In this document: one piece after another, positions 48,955 through 58,035 of the stretch
How the letters are laid out: each line of letters begins with the position of its first letter
How positions within the stretch are numbered: the first letter of the stretch is position 1
Source of the DNA: Pyrobaculum sp. 3827-6
GTDB taxonomy: Archaea; Thermoproteota; Thermoprotei; Thermoproteales; Thermoproteaceae
Reading direction: 5' to 3'
Length of the DNA stretch: 64,000 nt
Assembly: GCF_025641885.1 (NCBI RefSeq)
Contig: NZ_JAOTQN010000004.1
Span: forward strand, 62,001 to 126,000
Program-made: the position numbers and the translations under genes
Notes under the pieces: generated by a model
Told to the model about the DNA's origin: nothing
What the model saw: the letters and a program-made list of their open reading frames with translations, nothing else
Databases searched by the model: none

Positions 48955-50095
48955 CTCTGCCCGGCGTCTCCGAGAGGACATAGGGGGTGCCCGGCATTAA
49001 TAACCGCTTGCCTCTGCAGTCAACCTGCATAATGGCACGCCTCGTGTGCCAGTGTTCCTGAGCCGCTACCTCCTCCAGGGTCTTAACCACGGCGATGGGG
49101 GGCCTTCCCTTCTCGCGGCTACGCCTAATCAACTCATTAGATGGTATCTGCGCAACGATGTTAAACACCTCTTTCTCAAGTCTGTGGAGCTCCTCTGGCC
49201 TCTCCTCCACCTTAGCCATTGCCTCTCTCCACTTCTCGGCGAGGTCAGGCCTGCCAATTATTTCGAAGAACGCCTCGATTTCTGGCCATATCACCGTGGC
49301 AATGGCCACGAAGCGATCTTTTGCCTTTGCAGTAGTGTAGGTGACGTATAGATTAGCGTCGATGGTCGGCGACCTCCTCCTGCCCCTCCCAAGGATAAAC
49401 CCAGCGCCGACTTGATATGGGTGGACTACGGACAACACGTCGTTTGTAGCCACGTCTACAAAACGTCCCTTTCCTGTCTTGAGCCTCTGCCAGTAAGCCG
49501 CCAGGGCCCCCAGCGCAGCCGCGGCGCCTGTAAAAGCCCACGAAAGCCAGATTCCTGCTCTCAATGGGTAAGAGTAAGGCTCCGGAAGGCTTGGATTCCC
49601 GAGCATAGCCATGTAGCCGTTGTATGCCTGTCCCGTGAGATCCGAGTCAGGCATGTTTGCATACTCTCTTGATTTCTGCGTCGGGAAGTGGCCAAAGGGG
49701 GAAACCGCGACGTAGATCAGAGCTGGGTACTTTTCTGCGAGCTGGGGATAGCCCACCCCCCTCTCCGCCAGCTTGCCAGGCCCTAATCCGTCTATTAGTA
49801 TGTCAACCGTCGGCAGTATGGACGACACCTCCCCCCACGTCACCCTCCTCTTGCCGCGCCCCTCAACGAAATACGGGATGCCTACCCCCTCTATATATAC
49901 GCCCTCTGCGGTGATCTTCGCCGCCTCCTCGTCGAAGAGTGTGTAGACCTCGGCGCCCAGCTCCTGGAGAAGCGAGCCCGCGATCATACAGCCGAAGTTC
50001 ACACCACATATCTCCAGTACCTTGACTCCCTCAAGCGCCGCAGGCTTGCCCTCCGGCCTAAACAACTCTTTCAAAGTGGCTTCTCTCTCCATCAT
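48938..50095 (-). CDS. Class III CoA-transferase (CaiB/BaiF), subunit 2
   Basis: 385 residues. The start LEGVKVLEICGVNFG and the acyl-aspartate motif MPDSDLTGQAYNGYM match family III CoA-transferases. It overlaps the preceding CaiB/BaiF gene by four bases, so the pair likely forms a heteromeric enzyme moving CoA between carboxylic acids. SmtAB of the 3-hydroxypropionate cycle is a two-gene example; the substrate here is unknown. Confidence 0.88.
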   Translation of the reverse strand: MMEREATLKELFRPEGKPAALEGVKVLEICGVNFGCMIAGSLLQELGAEVYTLFDEEAAKITAEGVYIEGVGIPYFVEGRGKRRVTWGEVSSILPTVDILIDGLGPGKLAERGVGYPQLAEKYPALIYVAVSPFGHFPTQKSREYANMPDSDLTGQAYNGYMAMLGNPSLPEPYSYPLRAGIWLSWAFTGAAAALGALAAYWQRLKTGKGRFVDVATNDVLSVVHPYQVGAGFILGRGRRRSPTIDANLYVTYTTAKAKDRFVAIATVIWPEIEAFFEIIGRPDLAEKWREAMAKVEERPEELHRLEKEVFNIVAQIPSNELIRRSREKGRPPIAVVKTLEEVAAQEHWHTRRAIMQVDCRGKRLLMPGTPYVLSETPGRANQPC

Positions 50096-51405
50096 ACCTC
50101 GTCCCTCTCGCCGAGGTATACAGGGTCATCCTCGGCCCGCCAGCCGGGCGGCGGCGTATTGCCTATCTGGCCGTCCCAATAGCCCAATACGCCTCTCTTC
50201 ACTAGCCCGTCTACCTCCTCTGCGCCGTACCCAAGCCACTTCTTAAGCACCAGCTTGTTGTGGTACCCCACGGGCCTTGCCACCCACTTCACGCCTAGGT
50301 CAACTCCAGCCATCTTAACAACCGGCCCGGGCACCACGATCTCTCCATACAGCCTATCTACTATCTTGACCACCGAACCCCTCTCCCATCTCCACGGATC
50401 GCTCACCACGTCGAAGTCGTTCATTACAGGTTGCGCGGGTACCCCCAGCTTTCTACATACGTCTAAGACATCCCCCAGCGTCTTCTTCGAAGCCCACTCG
50501 GCCAGGGCCTTGTAGCTCCTCCACTTATCTCCAACAGCCTCTGCAAGGCCGGGAACAACTTCTGCGAGTGCCTTTGCTTGGCGCTCGGTCATTGCCGCCA
50601 CGGCGACGAACTTGCCGTCGGCGGTTTTAAATACGCCGGACACCACGGCAAAGGGGTCGAAAAAGCCGCTTCTCCCCATCCTCCTGCCCGTGGCCGACAT
50701 ATATACAAAGTGGTACATAAACCGCTGGAGGCTAGCCGCTTGGGAGAGATCTATATATTGGCCTCTGCCGCTTTTTACTCGGTATATCAACGCGGCGATC
50801 ACAGCGCTTACAGCCATGGTTGAGGGTAGCCAATCGCCAGGGTAGTCGGGCAGTCTGTACAGCTCATTCACCTCGCCCTCCTCCCACCCGGTTGTGTCCA
50901 TAATACCCGACTCAGCCTGACCAATTATGTCGTAACTTGGCAACTTGTGGAGAGGGCCAAACTGCCCGTAGCCGCTGGCGCTTACATATATGAGCCTGGG
51001 GTTTACCTCCCTCAGCCGTAGGTAGCCCAAGCCGTAGCGATCCAGCGTGCCGGGCTCCATATTCTCCACAAAGATATCTGCCCTCTTCACGAGCTCAAGC
51101 ATCAACTCTCGGCCCTTCTCCGACCTAAAGTCAAGACCCAGGAAGTACTTGTTGGAGTTGAGGTAAAGGTAGTCAATTCTCATGCCTTTGAAAAACCCCC
51201 TACCGCCCCACATAGATGCGTATTTCCACCTGTCACCCCTAGGTGGGGGCTCTACCTTAACCACCTCTGCCCCCAATTGCGCAAGTAGGCGCGGGATGTT
51301 GGGCCCCAGTATGTAGTGGGCAAACTCTATAACCCTAACCCCCTCTAGTGGCCTGCTATCTACAGGATTTTTTAAAAATGTCCCTATAACGTCAAAGTAA
51401 TTCAT
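50092..51405 (-). CDS. Class III CoA-transferase (CaiB/BaiF), subunit 1
   Basis: 437 residues. Start LEGVRVIEFAHYILGPNIPR, VKVEPPPRGDRWK, catalytic aspartate in LPSYDIIGQAESG and the glycine-rich WGGRGFFKG are present. ATG 51405 lies about 25 bases after TCTTTAAAAATC; a start three codons upstream is less likely. Next upstream on the same strand is a 3-hydroxyisobutyrate-dehydrogenase-like gene, suggesting degradation or conversion of a branched or hydroxylated acid through its CoA ester. Confidence 0.88.
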   Translation of the reverse strand: MNYFDVIGTFLKNPVDSRPLEGVRVIEFAHYILGPNIPRLLAQLGAEVVKVEPPPRGDRWKYASMWGGRGFFKGMRIDYLYLNSNKYFLGLDFRSEKGRELMLELVKRADIFVENMEPGTLDRYGLGYLRLREVNPRLIYVSASGYGQFGPLHKLPSYDIIGQAESGIMDTTGWEEGEVNELYRLPDYPGDWLPSTMAVSAVIAALIYRVKSGRGQYIDLSQAASLQRFMYHFVYMSATGRRMGRSGFFDPFAVVSGVFKTADGKFVAVAAMTERQAKALAEVVPGLAEAVGDKWRSYKALAEWASKKTLGDVLDVCRKLGVPAQPVMNDFDVVSDPWRWERGSVVKIVDRLYGEIVVPGPVVKMAGVDLGVKWVARPVGYHNKLVLKKWLGYGAEEVDGLVKRGVLGYWDGQIGNTPPPGWRAEDDPVYLGERDEV

Positions 51406-51440
51406 AGGATACAAAAATAAAATGATTTTTAAAGATTATT

Positions 51441-52295
51441 TTAGTAAACTTCCCCAAGAGCGTGTGTACTCAATTCACCTAGTCCCTTCTCTACCATCTT
51501 TTTATAGAGCTCAAGGGCCATGGCAGTGGCTGGGAGGTATAGACTCGCCTTATTCGCCAACTCCATTACGTAGCCTAGGTCTTTCTTTAGGTGGGCGGCT
51601 TTGAAGCCAGGCGAGAGATCGCCCCTTAGCAGTTTCGGCAGGTAGAGCTCTATGGAGCCGGACCTCGCCGCTCCGCCCGTCAACACCTGTGCCACCTTCT
51701 CCATGTCTAGGCCTAGGGCCTTGGCCAGCCTGAGCCCCTCCACCATGGCCACGGTGTTCAGCGCGACCACCACTTGGTTCACCAGCTTCATCGCCTGGCC
51801 GTACCCCACCGGGCCGACGTAGACGATGTTTCTGCCGAAGGCTTGGAAAACCGGGAGAAGCCTCTTAAACAACTCCTCACTGCCCCCCACCATAACCGTC
51901 AAGGTGCCCTCAACAGCGCCCTTCTGGCCCCCGGTGACCGGGGCGTCCAGAAACTCCACCCCGTGGCGGGCTAGTCTCTCGGCAAACCGCCGCGCCCACT
52001 CAGGCGAGTTCGTCGACATGTCCACGACAACCAAGCCGGGTCGGGCGCCCTCCACCACGCCGCCGGGGCCGAAGAGGACGTGCTCCACGTCCGGGGCGTC
52101 TGACACCATTACGATAACCACGTCGACCTTCCTCGCCAGATCTGCCGGCGACTGGGCGACGTAGACGCCCAACTTCTCGAAGGGCTCCGCCTTCGACCTA
52201 GTCCTGTTGTAAACCGCGGCGAGGAGGCCCGCCTTGTGTAGATGCATAGCCATGGGCCCTCCCATAATGCCTAGCCCCACAACCCCCACTTTCAT
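51441..52295 (-). CDS. 3-hydroxyisobutyrate/tartronate-semialdehyde dehydrogenase family
   Basis: 284 residues. NAD(P) motif VGVVGLGIMGGPMAMHL, substrate motif FLDAPVTGGQKGAVEGTL and catalytic lysine in GQAMKLVNQ define the beta-hydroxyacid dehydrogenase family. It probably interconverts a 3-hydroxy acid and semialdehyde in the pathway of the two CoA-transferases. Its promoter lies in a short sequence duplicated at 54480 upstream of atpB. Confidence 0.9.
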   Translation of the reverse strand: MKVGVVGLGIMGGPMAMHLHKAGLLAAVYNRTRSKAEPFEKLGVYVAQSPADLARKVDVVIVMVSDAPDVEHVLFGPGGVVEGARPGLVVVDMSTNSPEWARRFAERLARHGVEFLDAPVTGGQKGAVEGTLTVMVGGSEELFKRLLPVFQAFGRNIVYVGPVGYGQAMKLVNQVVVALNTVAMVEGLRLAKALGLDMEKVAQVLTGGAARSGSIELYLPKLLRGDLSPGFKAAHLKKDLGYVMELANKASLYLPATAMALELYKKMVEKGLGELSTHALGEVY

Positions 52296-52341
52296 CAGGG
52301 GGTGCGCAAATGTATATAAATATAGTTTTTCCTACCTCCTA
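52293..52341. repeat. Direct repeat of a promoter region, left copy
   Basis: GCAAATGTATATAAATATAG and TTTTTCCTAC lie just upstream of the dehydrogenase start and match 54480-54526 in front of atpB, with a two-base indel and a few changes. The similarity reaches the dehydrogenase start codon. The TATA box can be read in both directions. The two copies bracket the PaREP2b gene. Confidence 0.85.
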
Positions 52342-52380
52342 CCGTTTGGCTACAGGCCCTTTACATACACAGTGCGTTTT

Positions 52381-54171
52381 TTAAGCTTTTTGGCACATGC
52401 CCAGCGCTCTGCATACGGGTTCTAGACTCATGAACGTGTCTAGTGCGCCACCGGTGAGGCGTATCTGCTTTGGCTTTCCCCTCTCTCTGTTCACCGACCA
52501 CTCCTCTATTCCCAGGGCCTTCAGCACTGCGGCGGCGCGCGTGTAGTCCGCCTGGCGGCCTCTCTCGTCGCGTATGTTGACGTAGCCGTAAATCCTGCCG
52601 CCGCTTTTGTAAAACTTCGCCTCCTTATCTACAGCCACTTCGCTGTCCTCCTCAAACACCTTTGCCCTTATTTTGACGACTAGGTGCTCCCTTGTCTCGC
52701 CGTGTTCTACGCCGGCCTCCACCTCCTCGATTAGCACCTTTAGCTTCCTGCCCTCAACCTCAACCTCCCTCTCGACGGGCGGCTTTACTCTACCCCACTC
52801 TTCCCCCTCGCTGAAGCGCCGCTCCAGCTGTTCACGTACCTTGACGCCCTTGACCTCGGCCTCTTTTAGGAGCATGTCCCTCAGCCACTGCGCCCTCTCA
52901 TCGCCGCGGCTGGCCAGCCAGCCGATGTATCTGAGGCCATCGGCGGTGATGTATACGTGGCCCTTCTCGCCTCCTCTCGGCTCTCTAGCCGTAAAGTGTA
53001 CGAAACACCACTCTCCTTCACAGCTATCCAGCATGCCCAGCTCCCGTAGGAAGTTTACCGCCTTTGTGAAGGACTGGGAATCGCTGGGTCTGTACTCCAC
53101 CACCACTGTGCCGTCTTTATCGAGCCTTACGGAGAACCTAACCCCTCCCCACTCCGGCACACCCCTCTCGAACTTCGCGGCCAGGTGGCTGTAGGTGTCC
53201 TCCCCCAAAACACCCGCCTCTCTGCACTTTTCGAGGAACTCCGCCACCGCCTTTCTAACAGCCTCGTGGACGGAGTCGGCGGCTAGGGCGTTGGTGGTTA
53301 CGGCTATGTACCACACGTCACGGCTACGGGACTTGTGGTAGATCTTCCTCACCTCTGCCTTTACGCCGACAGCCCTCAGCACCGCCGCCCTCCTCTCAAC
53401 CTCTTCGCGGTTAGTTGTACCGAAGTGGAGCTCCACGGCGCTACCTTTATGCAGGTATATCTGGTACTCCGCCGCCGCGCCCTCTGCTTCTATAACAAGC
53501 CTGGCCTTAGGCATTTTGCTCTTTGTAGTGAAGTCCTCAACCCGCGCCCTTATTTTCTCTGCCTTGGCCATCTCGATCATTTTCGCCACCTTGGAATAAA
53601 TCTGTTCATCGCTCTTCACCACCTCAAGCATACGCTCGAGAGCCGCCAGATACGGCAGAGCATCCCGGGCGAACTTCCTCGCCTCTTCGCCGTACAGCCT
53701 GTGGACGGCGCTTCCAGCTTTGTACATCTTCGGCTGATACCCCAGCTCCCTCAGCAACGCGTAGTAAAGATCCGCCTTGACCTCCGCCGGCACTTCATCC
53801 TCCTCTCCGCCGCCGACGTACAGCACAACCTCGTTTGCCCTCACAGTTCCGTCTCCCAGCACGGCGTAGAGGAGTATACCCGCGGCGCGTCTCCTCGCAA
53901 CTTCGCGCTTTCCAGCATCTTCTTCGCTCTGCGCCAGCTCTCTCAAGGAGTTCACAAGGGTGTGGAACACCCGGTGTTGCTTTAAGCCCGGCGCCTTTGC
54001 GAGCCACTCCCCCAGCCACCTCTCCAGCCTCTCTCTAGACGCCGCGCGGCGAGAGCCCTCCAAAAGCTTAGCTATGAAGTCGATGAGCCTCTCCCTCTCC
54101 TCTTTAGACATGCTACGCGCCGCCGAGAGCCTCTCCCACACCTTCTTGAAGTACTCGCCGCCCAGCTCCAC
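52381..54171 (-). CDS. PaREP2b family protein
   Basis: 596 residues of the Pyrobaculum-restricted PaREP2b repeat family. Residues 97-112 (GILLYAVLGDGTV) resemble a LAGLIDADG helix, and later repeats (HVYITADGLRYIGWLASRGDERAQWL, QADYTRAAAVLKALGIEEWSV) show the internal duplicated alpha/beta units of such proteins. PaREP2 genes are multicopy, and many copies are decayed. Function unknown; an inactive or specialised homing-endonuclease relative is possible. The frame is intact. Directly repeated promoter sequence on both sides suggests insertion. Confidence 0.88.
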   Translation of the reverse strand: MELGGEYFKKVWERLSAARSMSKEERERLIDFIAKLLEGSRRAASRERLERWLGEWLAKAPGLKQHRVFHTLVNSLRELAQSEEDAGKREVARRRAAGILLYAVLGDGTVRANEVVLYVGGGEEDEVPAEVKADLYYALLRELGYQPKMYKAGSAVHRLYGEEARKFARDALPYLAALERMLEVVKSDEQIYSKVAKMIEMAKAEKIRARVEDFTTKSKMPKARLVIEAEGAAAEYQIYLHKGSAVELHFGTTNREEVERRAAVLRAVGVKAEVRKIYHKSRSRDVWYIAVTTNALAADSVHEAVRKAVAEFLEKCREAGVLGEDTYSHLAAKFERGVPEWGGVRFSVRLDKDGTVVVEYRPSDSQSFTKAVNFLRELGMLDSCEGEWCFVHFTAREPRGGEKGHVYITADGLRYIGWLASRGDERAQWLRDMLLKEAEVKGVKVREQLERRFSEGEEWGRVKPPVEREVEVEGRKLKVLIEEVEAGVEHGETREHLVVKIRAKVFEEDSEVAVDKEAKFYKSGGRIYGYVNIRDERGRQADYTRAAAVLKALGIEEWSVNRERGKPKQIRLTGGALDTFMSLEPVCRALGMCQKA

Positions 54172-54174
54172 GCT

Positions 54175-54389
54175 TCACACAGGCCTCAGCCCCTCGCTAG
54201 TCACGTTGAAGCGCTCGACGTAGACCTTGACCTTCTCCTCCTCTTTCTCGCCGCCTCCCCAGTGTATGTAGCGGCGTGTAGAAGGCGGCAGGGGCTGGAT
54301 GGGGGGCTCGCAGGCGCCCCTCGGCGGCGCTTCGCGCCGGACACGTCGCTAAGCGCTACAGGCGTTTTCCGCTGTAGGTTTTTCGGCAT
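54175..54389 (-). pseudogene. Frameshifted small ORF upstream of PaREP2b
   Basis: ATG 54389 opens PKNLQRKTPVALSDVSGAKR and so on. At a run of six C on this strand (54301-54306 as G on the + strand) a shift would join it to the other frame, which reads PPIQPLPPSTRRYIHWGGGE, then KVKVYVERFNVTSEGLRPV and stops four bases before the PaREP2b GTG. The joined product would be about 71 residues. Either a decayed small gene of the PaREP2 element or a slippery site; the second frame has no start codon of its own. Confidence 0.5.
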
Positions 54390-54479
54390 TTGTCAACTAG
54401 CGTGTTCTAGCCGCGTCCGGATTCACAACGGCTGAGATAAGCCGAAGCGCGGGATCTACAAGGCATCGACGCCAACCCC

Positions 54480-54526
54480 CATGGAGGGGTGTGCAAATGT
54501 ATATAAAATAGTTTTTCCTACTCCCT
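54480..54526. repeat. Direct repeat of a promoter region, right copy (atpB promoter)
   Basis: GCAAATGTATATAAAATAG followed by TTTTTCCTAC is the atpB promoter; the TATA box centre lies 24 bases before the ATG at 54527. The same sequence is found at 52293-52341 upstream of the leftward dehydrogenase. It reads as a duplicated shared promoter. Confidence 0.85.
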
Positions 54527-55930
54527 ATGCTGTCGCCGGTAGTTTCCTACACCACTGTGAGGGAGGTGAAGGGCCCCCTTATAGTTATTGAAAAGACGAG
54601 GGGCGTGGCCTACGGCGAGGTGGGCGAGGTGGTGGGGCCTGACGGCGAGCCGAGGAGGGTCCAGGTAATCGAAGTGGGGACGGACTACGCAGTGGCCCAG
54701 GTGCTCGGCGGTACCTTGGGCCTCCCGGCGAAGGGCTCGACGGTGAGGTTCTACGGCAAGACGCTTAAGATGCCCGTGTCCGAGCAGTTGGTTGGGAGGA
54801 TTCTAGACGGCAAGGGCCAGCCTAGGGACCACATGCCTCTGCCGCCGCCCGAGGACTTCCGAGACGTAAACGGGGAGCCTCTCAACCCCTACTCCCGGGA
54901 GTACCCGGAGGAGCCTATCGAGACGGGCATCTCGGCGATAGACGGCCTCTACACACTGGTGAGGGGGCAGAAGCTACCGATTTTCTCCGGAACTGGCCTC
55001 CCCCACAACCTAATGGCTGCGCAGGTGGTGAGGCAGTCCACGGTTAGGGGGAGCGAGGAGGGCTTCGCCGTCGTCTTCGTCGGCGTCGGCATCAAGACGG
55101 AGGAGGCCCTCTTCTTCATGGACGAGTTTAGGAAGACGGGCGCCCTCAGGAGGGCGGTGGCCGTCCTCAACCTAGCCTCGGACCCGGTGGCGGAGCGCAT
55201 CCTCGCCCCACGCGTAGGGCTCACCATCGCGGAGTACCTCGCGTGGCAACTGGGCTACCACATCCTCGTCGTCATTACGGATATGACCAACTACTGCGAG
55301 GGGCTGAGGGAGCTTTCCTCGGGCCGCGGCGAGCTCCCCGGCAGGAGGGGCTACCCCGGCTACATGTACACGGACCTGGCGACGATATACGAGAGGGCTG
55401 GGAAGGCGCATGGGAGGAAGGGCTCGGTGACCCAGTTCCCCATCTTGACCATGCCTCACGACGACATTACCCACCCCATTCCAGACCTCACCGGCTACAT
55501 CACCGAGGGCCAGCTGGTGCTCAGCCGCGCCATGTGGGGCAAGGGGATCTACCCGCCCTTTGACGTCATCATGTCGCTGAGCCGCCTCGCCAAGGACGCA
55601 ATCGGCGAGGGGAAGACCAGGGAGGATCACAAAGACGTGGCCAACACCCTAATAGCGGCCTACTCCAAAGCCCTCGAGATTAGAAACCTCGCCACGTTGG
55701 TGGGCGAGAGGAACCTCGGCTGGAGGGAGCGCAGGTACCTCCGCTTCGCCGACGCCTTCGAGCAGAAGTTCATAAAACAGGGGTACTACGAGAGGCGTAG
55801 TTTCGAGGAGACGCTGGACATAGGCTGGGACGTAATGTCTATACTTCCGGAGGACGAGCTGACCAACGCCAGGCCGCAGATAACCCAGAAGTTCTACCGC
55901 AGACACATCTTTGAGAGCGTACAGGTTTAA
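54527..55930 (+). CDS. atpB: A-type ATP synthase subunit B
   Basis: 467 residues, the regulatory (non-catalytic) B subunit of the archaeal rotary ATPase. The beta-barrel start [20 protein letters not shown], the [13 protein letters not shown] region replacing a catalytic P-loop, and [13 protein letters not shown] are characteristic. Other ATP synthase genes are not adjacent, so the subunits are scattered, as known for Pyrobaculum relatives. Confidence 0.95.
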   Translation: MLSPVVSYTTVREVKGPLIVIEKTRGVAYGEVGEVVGPDGEPRRVQVIEVGTDYAVAQVLGGTLGLPAKGSTVRFYGKTLKMPVSEQLVGRILDGKGQPRDHMPLPPPEDFRDVNGEPLNPYSREYPEEPIETGISAIDGLYTLVRGQKLPIFSGTGLPHNLMAAQVVRQSTVRGSEEGFAVVFVGVGIKTEEALFFMDEFRKTGALRRAVAVLNLASDPVAERILAPRVGLTIAEYLAWQLGYHILVVITDMTNYCEGLRELSSGRGELPGRRGYPGYMYTDLATIYERAGKAHGRKGSVTQFPILTMPHDDITHPIPDLTGYITEGQLVLSRAMWGKGIYPPFDVIMSLSRLAKDAIGEGKTREDHKDVANTLIAAYSKALEIRNLATLVGERNLGWRERRYLRFADAFEQKFIKQGYYERRSFEETLDIGWDVMSILPEDELTNARPQITQKFYRRHIFESVQV

Positions 55931-55979
55931 TGTACTGAGAGTACATCACGTTTTTAAGTAGAGGAGGCCCCCGACGCTT

Positions 55980-57329
55980 GTGAGGGGTAGAACCCTATTC
56001 CTCATAATTATCGCGGCGTCGGCCGCGATCTCCCTCTTTGTTGGCTACTACCTCCGCACGACGTCTGCCGTACTAACGTCGGGCGCGCCGAGGGCTCTTG
56101 ACTTGCGCGGCGCCCCGTCTGCAGACTTGTTGATGGCGTCCGGCGCCGCTCCTCAGACCTTGACTCCACCTGCGCCGTCTGAATTCAAGGATCGTCTAGA
56201 GGTCAGGGAGGGGTACATTAGACTCCTTGTCCAGGATTTGGAGGGGGCTGAGTCGGCTGTGAGGAGGGCCGCGGCGGCTGTGGGTGGATACGTGGCGGGG
56301 AGCGAGGGTGGGCTGGGCGAGGTTAGGCTCACGGTTAAGGTGCCTAGCGATAGGCTGGATCAGTTCCTCGCCATGGTTAGGGAGATAGGCCCCGTGGACC
56401 AGTTTTCAGTAAAGGCGGAGGAGGTGGGGGAGGTGTATACCGATCTGTGGGCCCGGCTGAACTCGACGAAGGCCACTGAGCGCCGGTTGCTTGAACTGTT
56501 GCAGAGGGCGCAGAGCGTAGACGAGATTTTGAAGGTGGAGCAGGAGTTGAAGAGGGTGAGGTCGGAGGTGGAGAAGCTCGAGGCTGAGCTCAGATCTCTT
56601 GCGGGGAGGATCGCCTACGCCACGGTGGTGGTGCATCTCGTGGGCGGGGGCGTGTCGTACCACGTGACGCTGACGGCGGAGGTGGAGGACGTCGAGGACG
56701 CCGTGAGGAAGTTTGTAGACGCCGTGGCCAAGGCGGGCAGGATCAGCTCTATGCAGTTCGCGGGCAGGGAGGGGCGTGTGGAGGCTGTGGTGGCCACCAC
56801 GAAGCTCGCCCAGCTGGAGGCGCAGGTCCCCGGCGCCGTGGTGGAGAGGAAAGTCGCCTCCTCCCCCTCCGCAACCGGCACGTCCACCGTCGTCGTCAAC
56901 TTTGTGCAGAAGAAGAGGGCCTACTCCATACACCTCGTTTTAGAAGTCGACAACGTGGAGGAGGCCATGAGGCGCATAGCCGGGATGGGGGTGGGCAGGG
57001 TGCGGTCCGCCTACGCCTCTCAGCAGAGCGGCGAGGTGTGGCTGTCTGTGCCTACAGAAGAGGTCGAGAGGCTGGAGAAGTCTCTGCCCGGCAGGCTGGT
57101 GGACAGGCGGGTGGAGCTTACATACGCCCCGGAGTCCCAGCTCATAATTTCGCTACGCACACCCGCGAACCCCCTGGCAGACGCGCTGGGGGCCGGACTG
57201 TCGGCGATGACGACGGTGGCTGTGTGGCTACTGGCGGCGTTGCTGGCGCTGGCGCCAGTCGGGGCGCTGGCATACGGGGCCTACTACGCCTACAACAAGC
57301 TGGCGAAGAGAGGCGCGAGGGGCCGCTAG
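55980..57329 (+). CDS. Membrane-anchored DUF4349-type protein
   Basis: 449 residues. N-terminal signal/membrane helix (5-25), a DUF4349 region with GGYVAGSEGGLGEVRLTVKV and a coiled coil LKVEQELKRVRSEVEKLEAEL near 180-205, then repeated strands and a C-terminal membrane helix (about 405-430). Topology suggests an extracytoplasmic coiled-coil protein held at both ends. Role unknown. GTG 55980. The end overlaps the convergent PaREP1 gene by four bases. Confidence 0.82.
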   Translation: MRGRTLFLIIIAASAAISLFVGYYLRTTSAVLTSGAPRALDLRGAPSADLLMASGAAPQTLTPPAPSEFKDRLEVREGYIRLLVQDLEGAESAVRRAAAAVGGYVAGSEGGLGEVRLTVKVPSDRLDQFLAMVREIGPVDQFSVKAEEVGEVYTDLWARLNSTKATERRLLELLQRAQSVDEILKVEQELKRVRSEVEKLEAELRSLAGRIAYATVVVHLVGGGVSYHVTLTAEVEDVEDAVRKFVDAVAKAGRISSMQFAGREGRVEAVVATTKLAQLEAQVPGAVVERKVASSPSATGTSTVVVNFVQKKRAYSIHLVLEVDNVEEAMRRIAGMGVGRVRSAYASQQSGEVWLSVPTEEVERLEKSLPGRLVDRRVELTYAPESQLIISLRTPANPLADALGAGLSAMTTVAVWLLAALLALAPVGALAYGAYYAYNKLAKRGARGR

Positions 57330-57832
57330 GCGCCGCAGACCCTCTTGTATAGCTCCGAGTCTCCCGCCAGCTTCGAGGCTAGGCGGCAGATGAGAAGGGC
57401 CGCTGACCTGTCGTCGGGGATGTCTGAAAAGAAGCCCTCTGGATCTGGGCCGTTGTATTGGTAGCGGTGGAGGCTGAGGGCGAGTACTGTGAACTCCACC
57501 GAGTCGCCGCCTACGACTCCGGCGAGCTTTATCATATGGGTAGTGGGCACCAGAGCGATAACCACATCGACGTCCTCCACTTCGATCTCATCCTCCCCCA
57601 CTCTGATCCTCCTCGAGCCGGGGTAGATCTTCTTTAAAGCCTCTCTCCTCTCGGCGAGTTGCGCAGCTAGGTAGGCTTTCCATGCCTGGAAGGCTTTACC
57701 CGCGGCGTTTCTAAGAAGCCCATCCTCTAGAAACTCAAGCGCCAGACCTATTTCTATCCGCGCCTCGCGCAACCTAGCGTCGCGGTACTTCTCTATGTCC
57801 CTCCACGGCTTAGCCAGCAGGGGGAACTCCAT
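57326..57832 (-). CDS. PaREP1 family protein (HEPN-like fold)
   Basis: 168 residues. The helix LALEFLEDGLLRNAAGKAFQ, the WKAYLAA continuation and the C-terminal LSLHRYQYNGPDPEGFFSD are the family signature, shared with the protein at 61314. Pfam-type classifications place PaREP1 with HEPN-like helical bundles, often toxin or RNA-linked. ATG 57832 is 27 bases after TATTAAATAC; the frame opens at 57853. Confidence 0.85.
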   Translation of the reverse strand: MEFPLLAKPWRDIEKYRDARLREARIEIGLALEFLEDGLLRNAAGKAFQAWKAYLAAQLAERREALKKIYPGSRRIRVGEDEIEVEDVDVVIALVPTTHMIKLAGVVGGDSVEFTVLALSLHRYQYNGPDPEGFFSDIPDDRSAALLICRLASKLAGDSELYKRVCGA

Positions 57833-58035
57833 AAGTATTCTAAGGCCTAGCACCTATTAAATACTTAAGCGTAGGCTGTAATAAAGATGTAGGCCGCGTC
57901 TCTCCTTAGATATGGAGTTTCCCCCATGCTTGTACGCATCCCTTGACTCCACTACTCTACAAGACGCTGTGGTTTTGAGTTAAAAAAGCCCCCTCGTAGG
58001 AGAGTGATCACAAAGTGGGGCTGGTTGTGGGTGGA

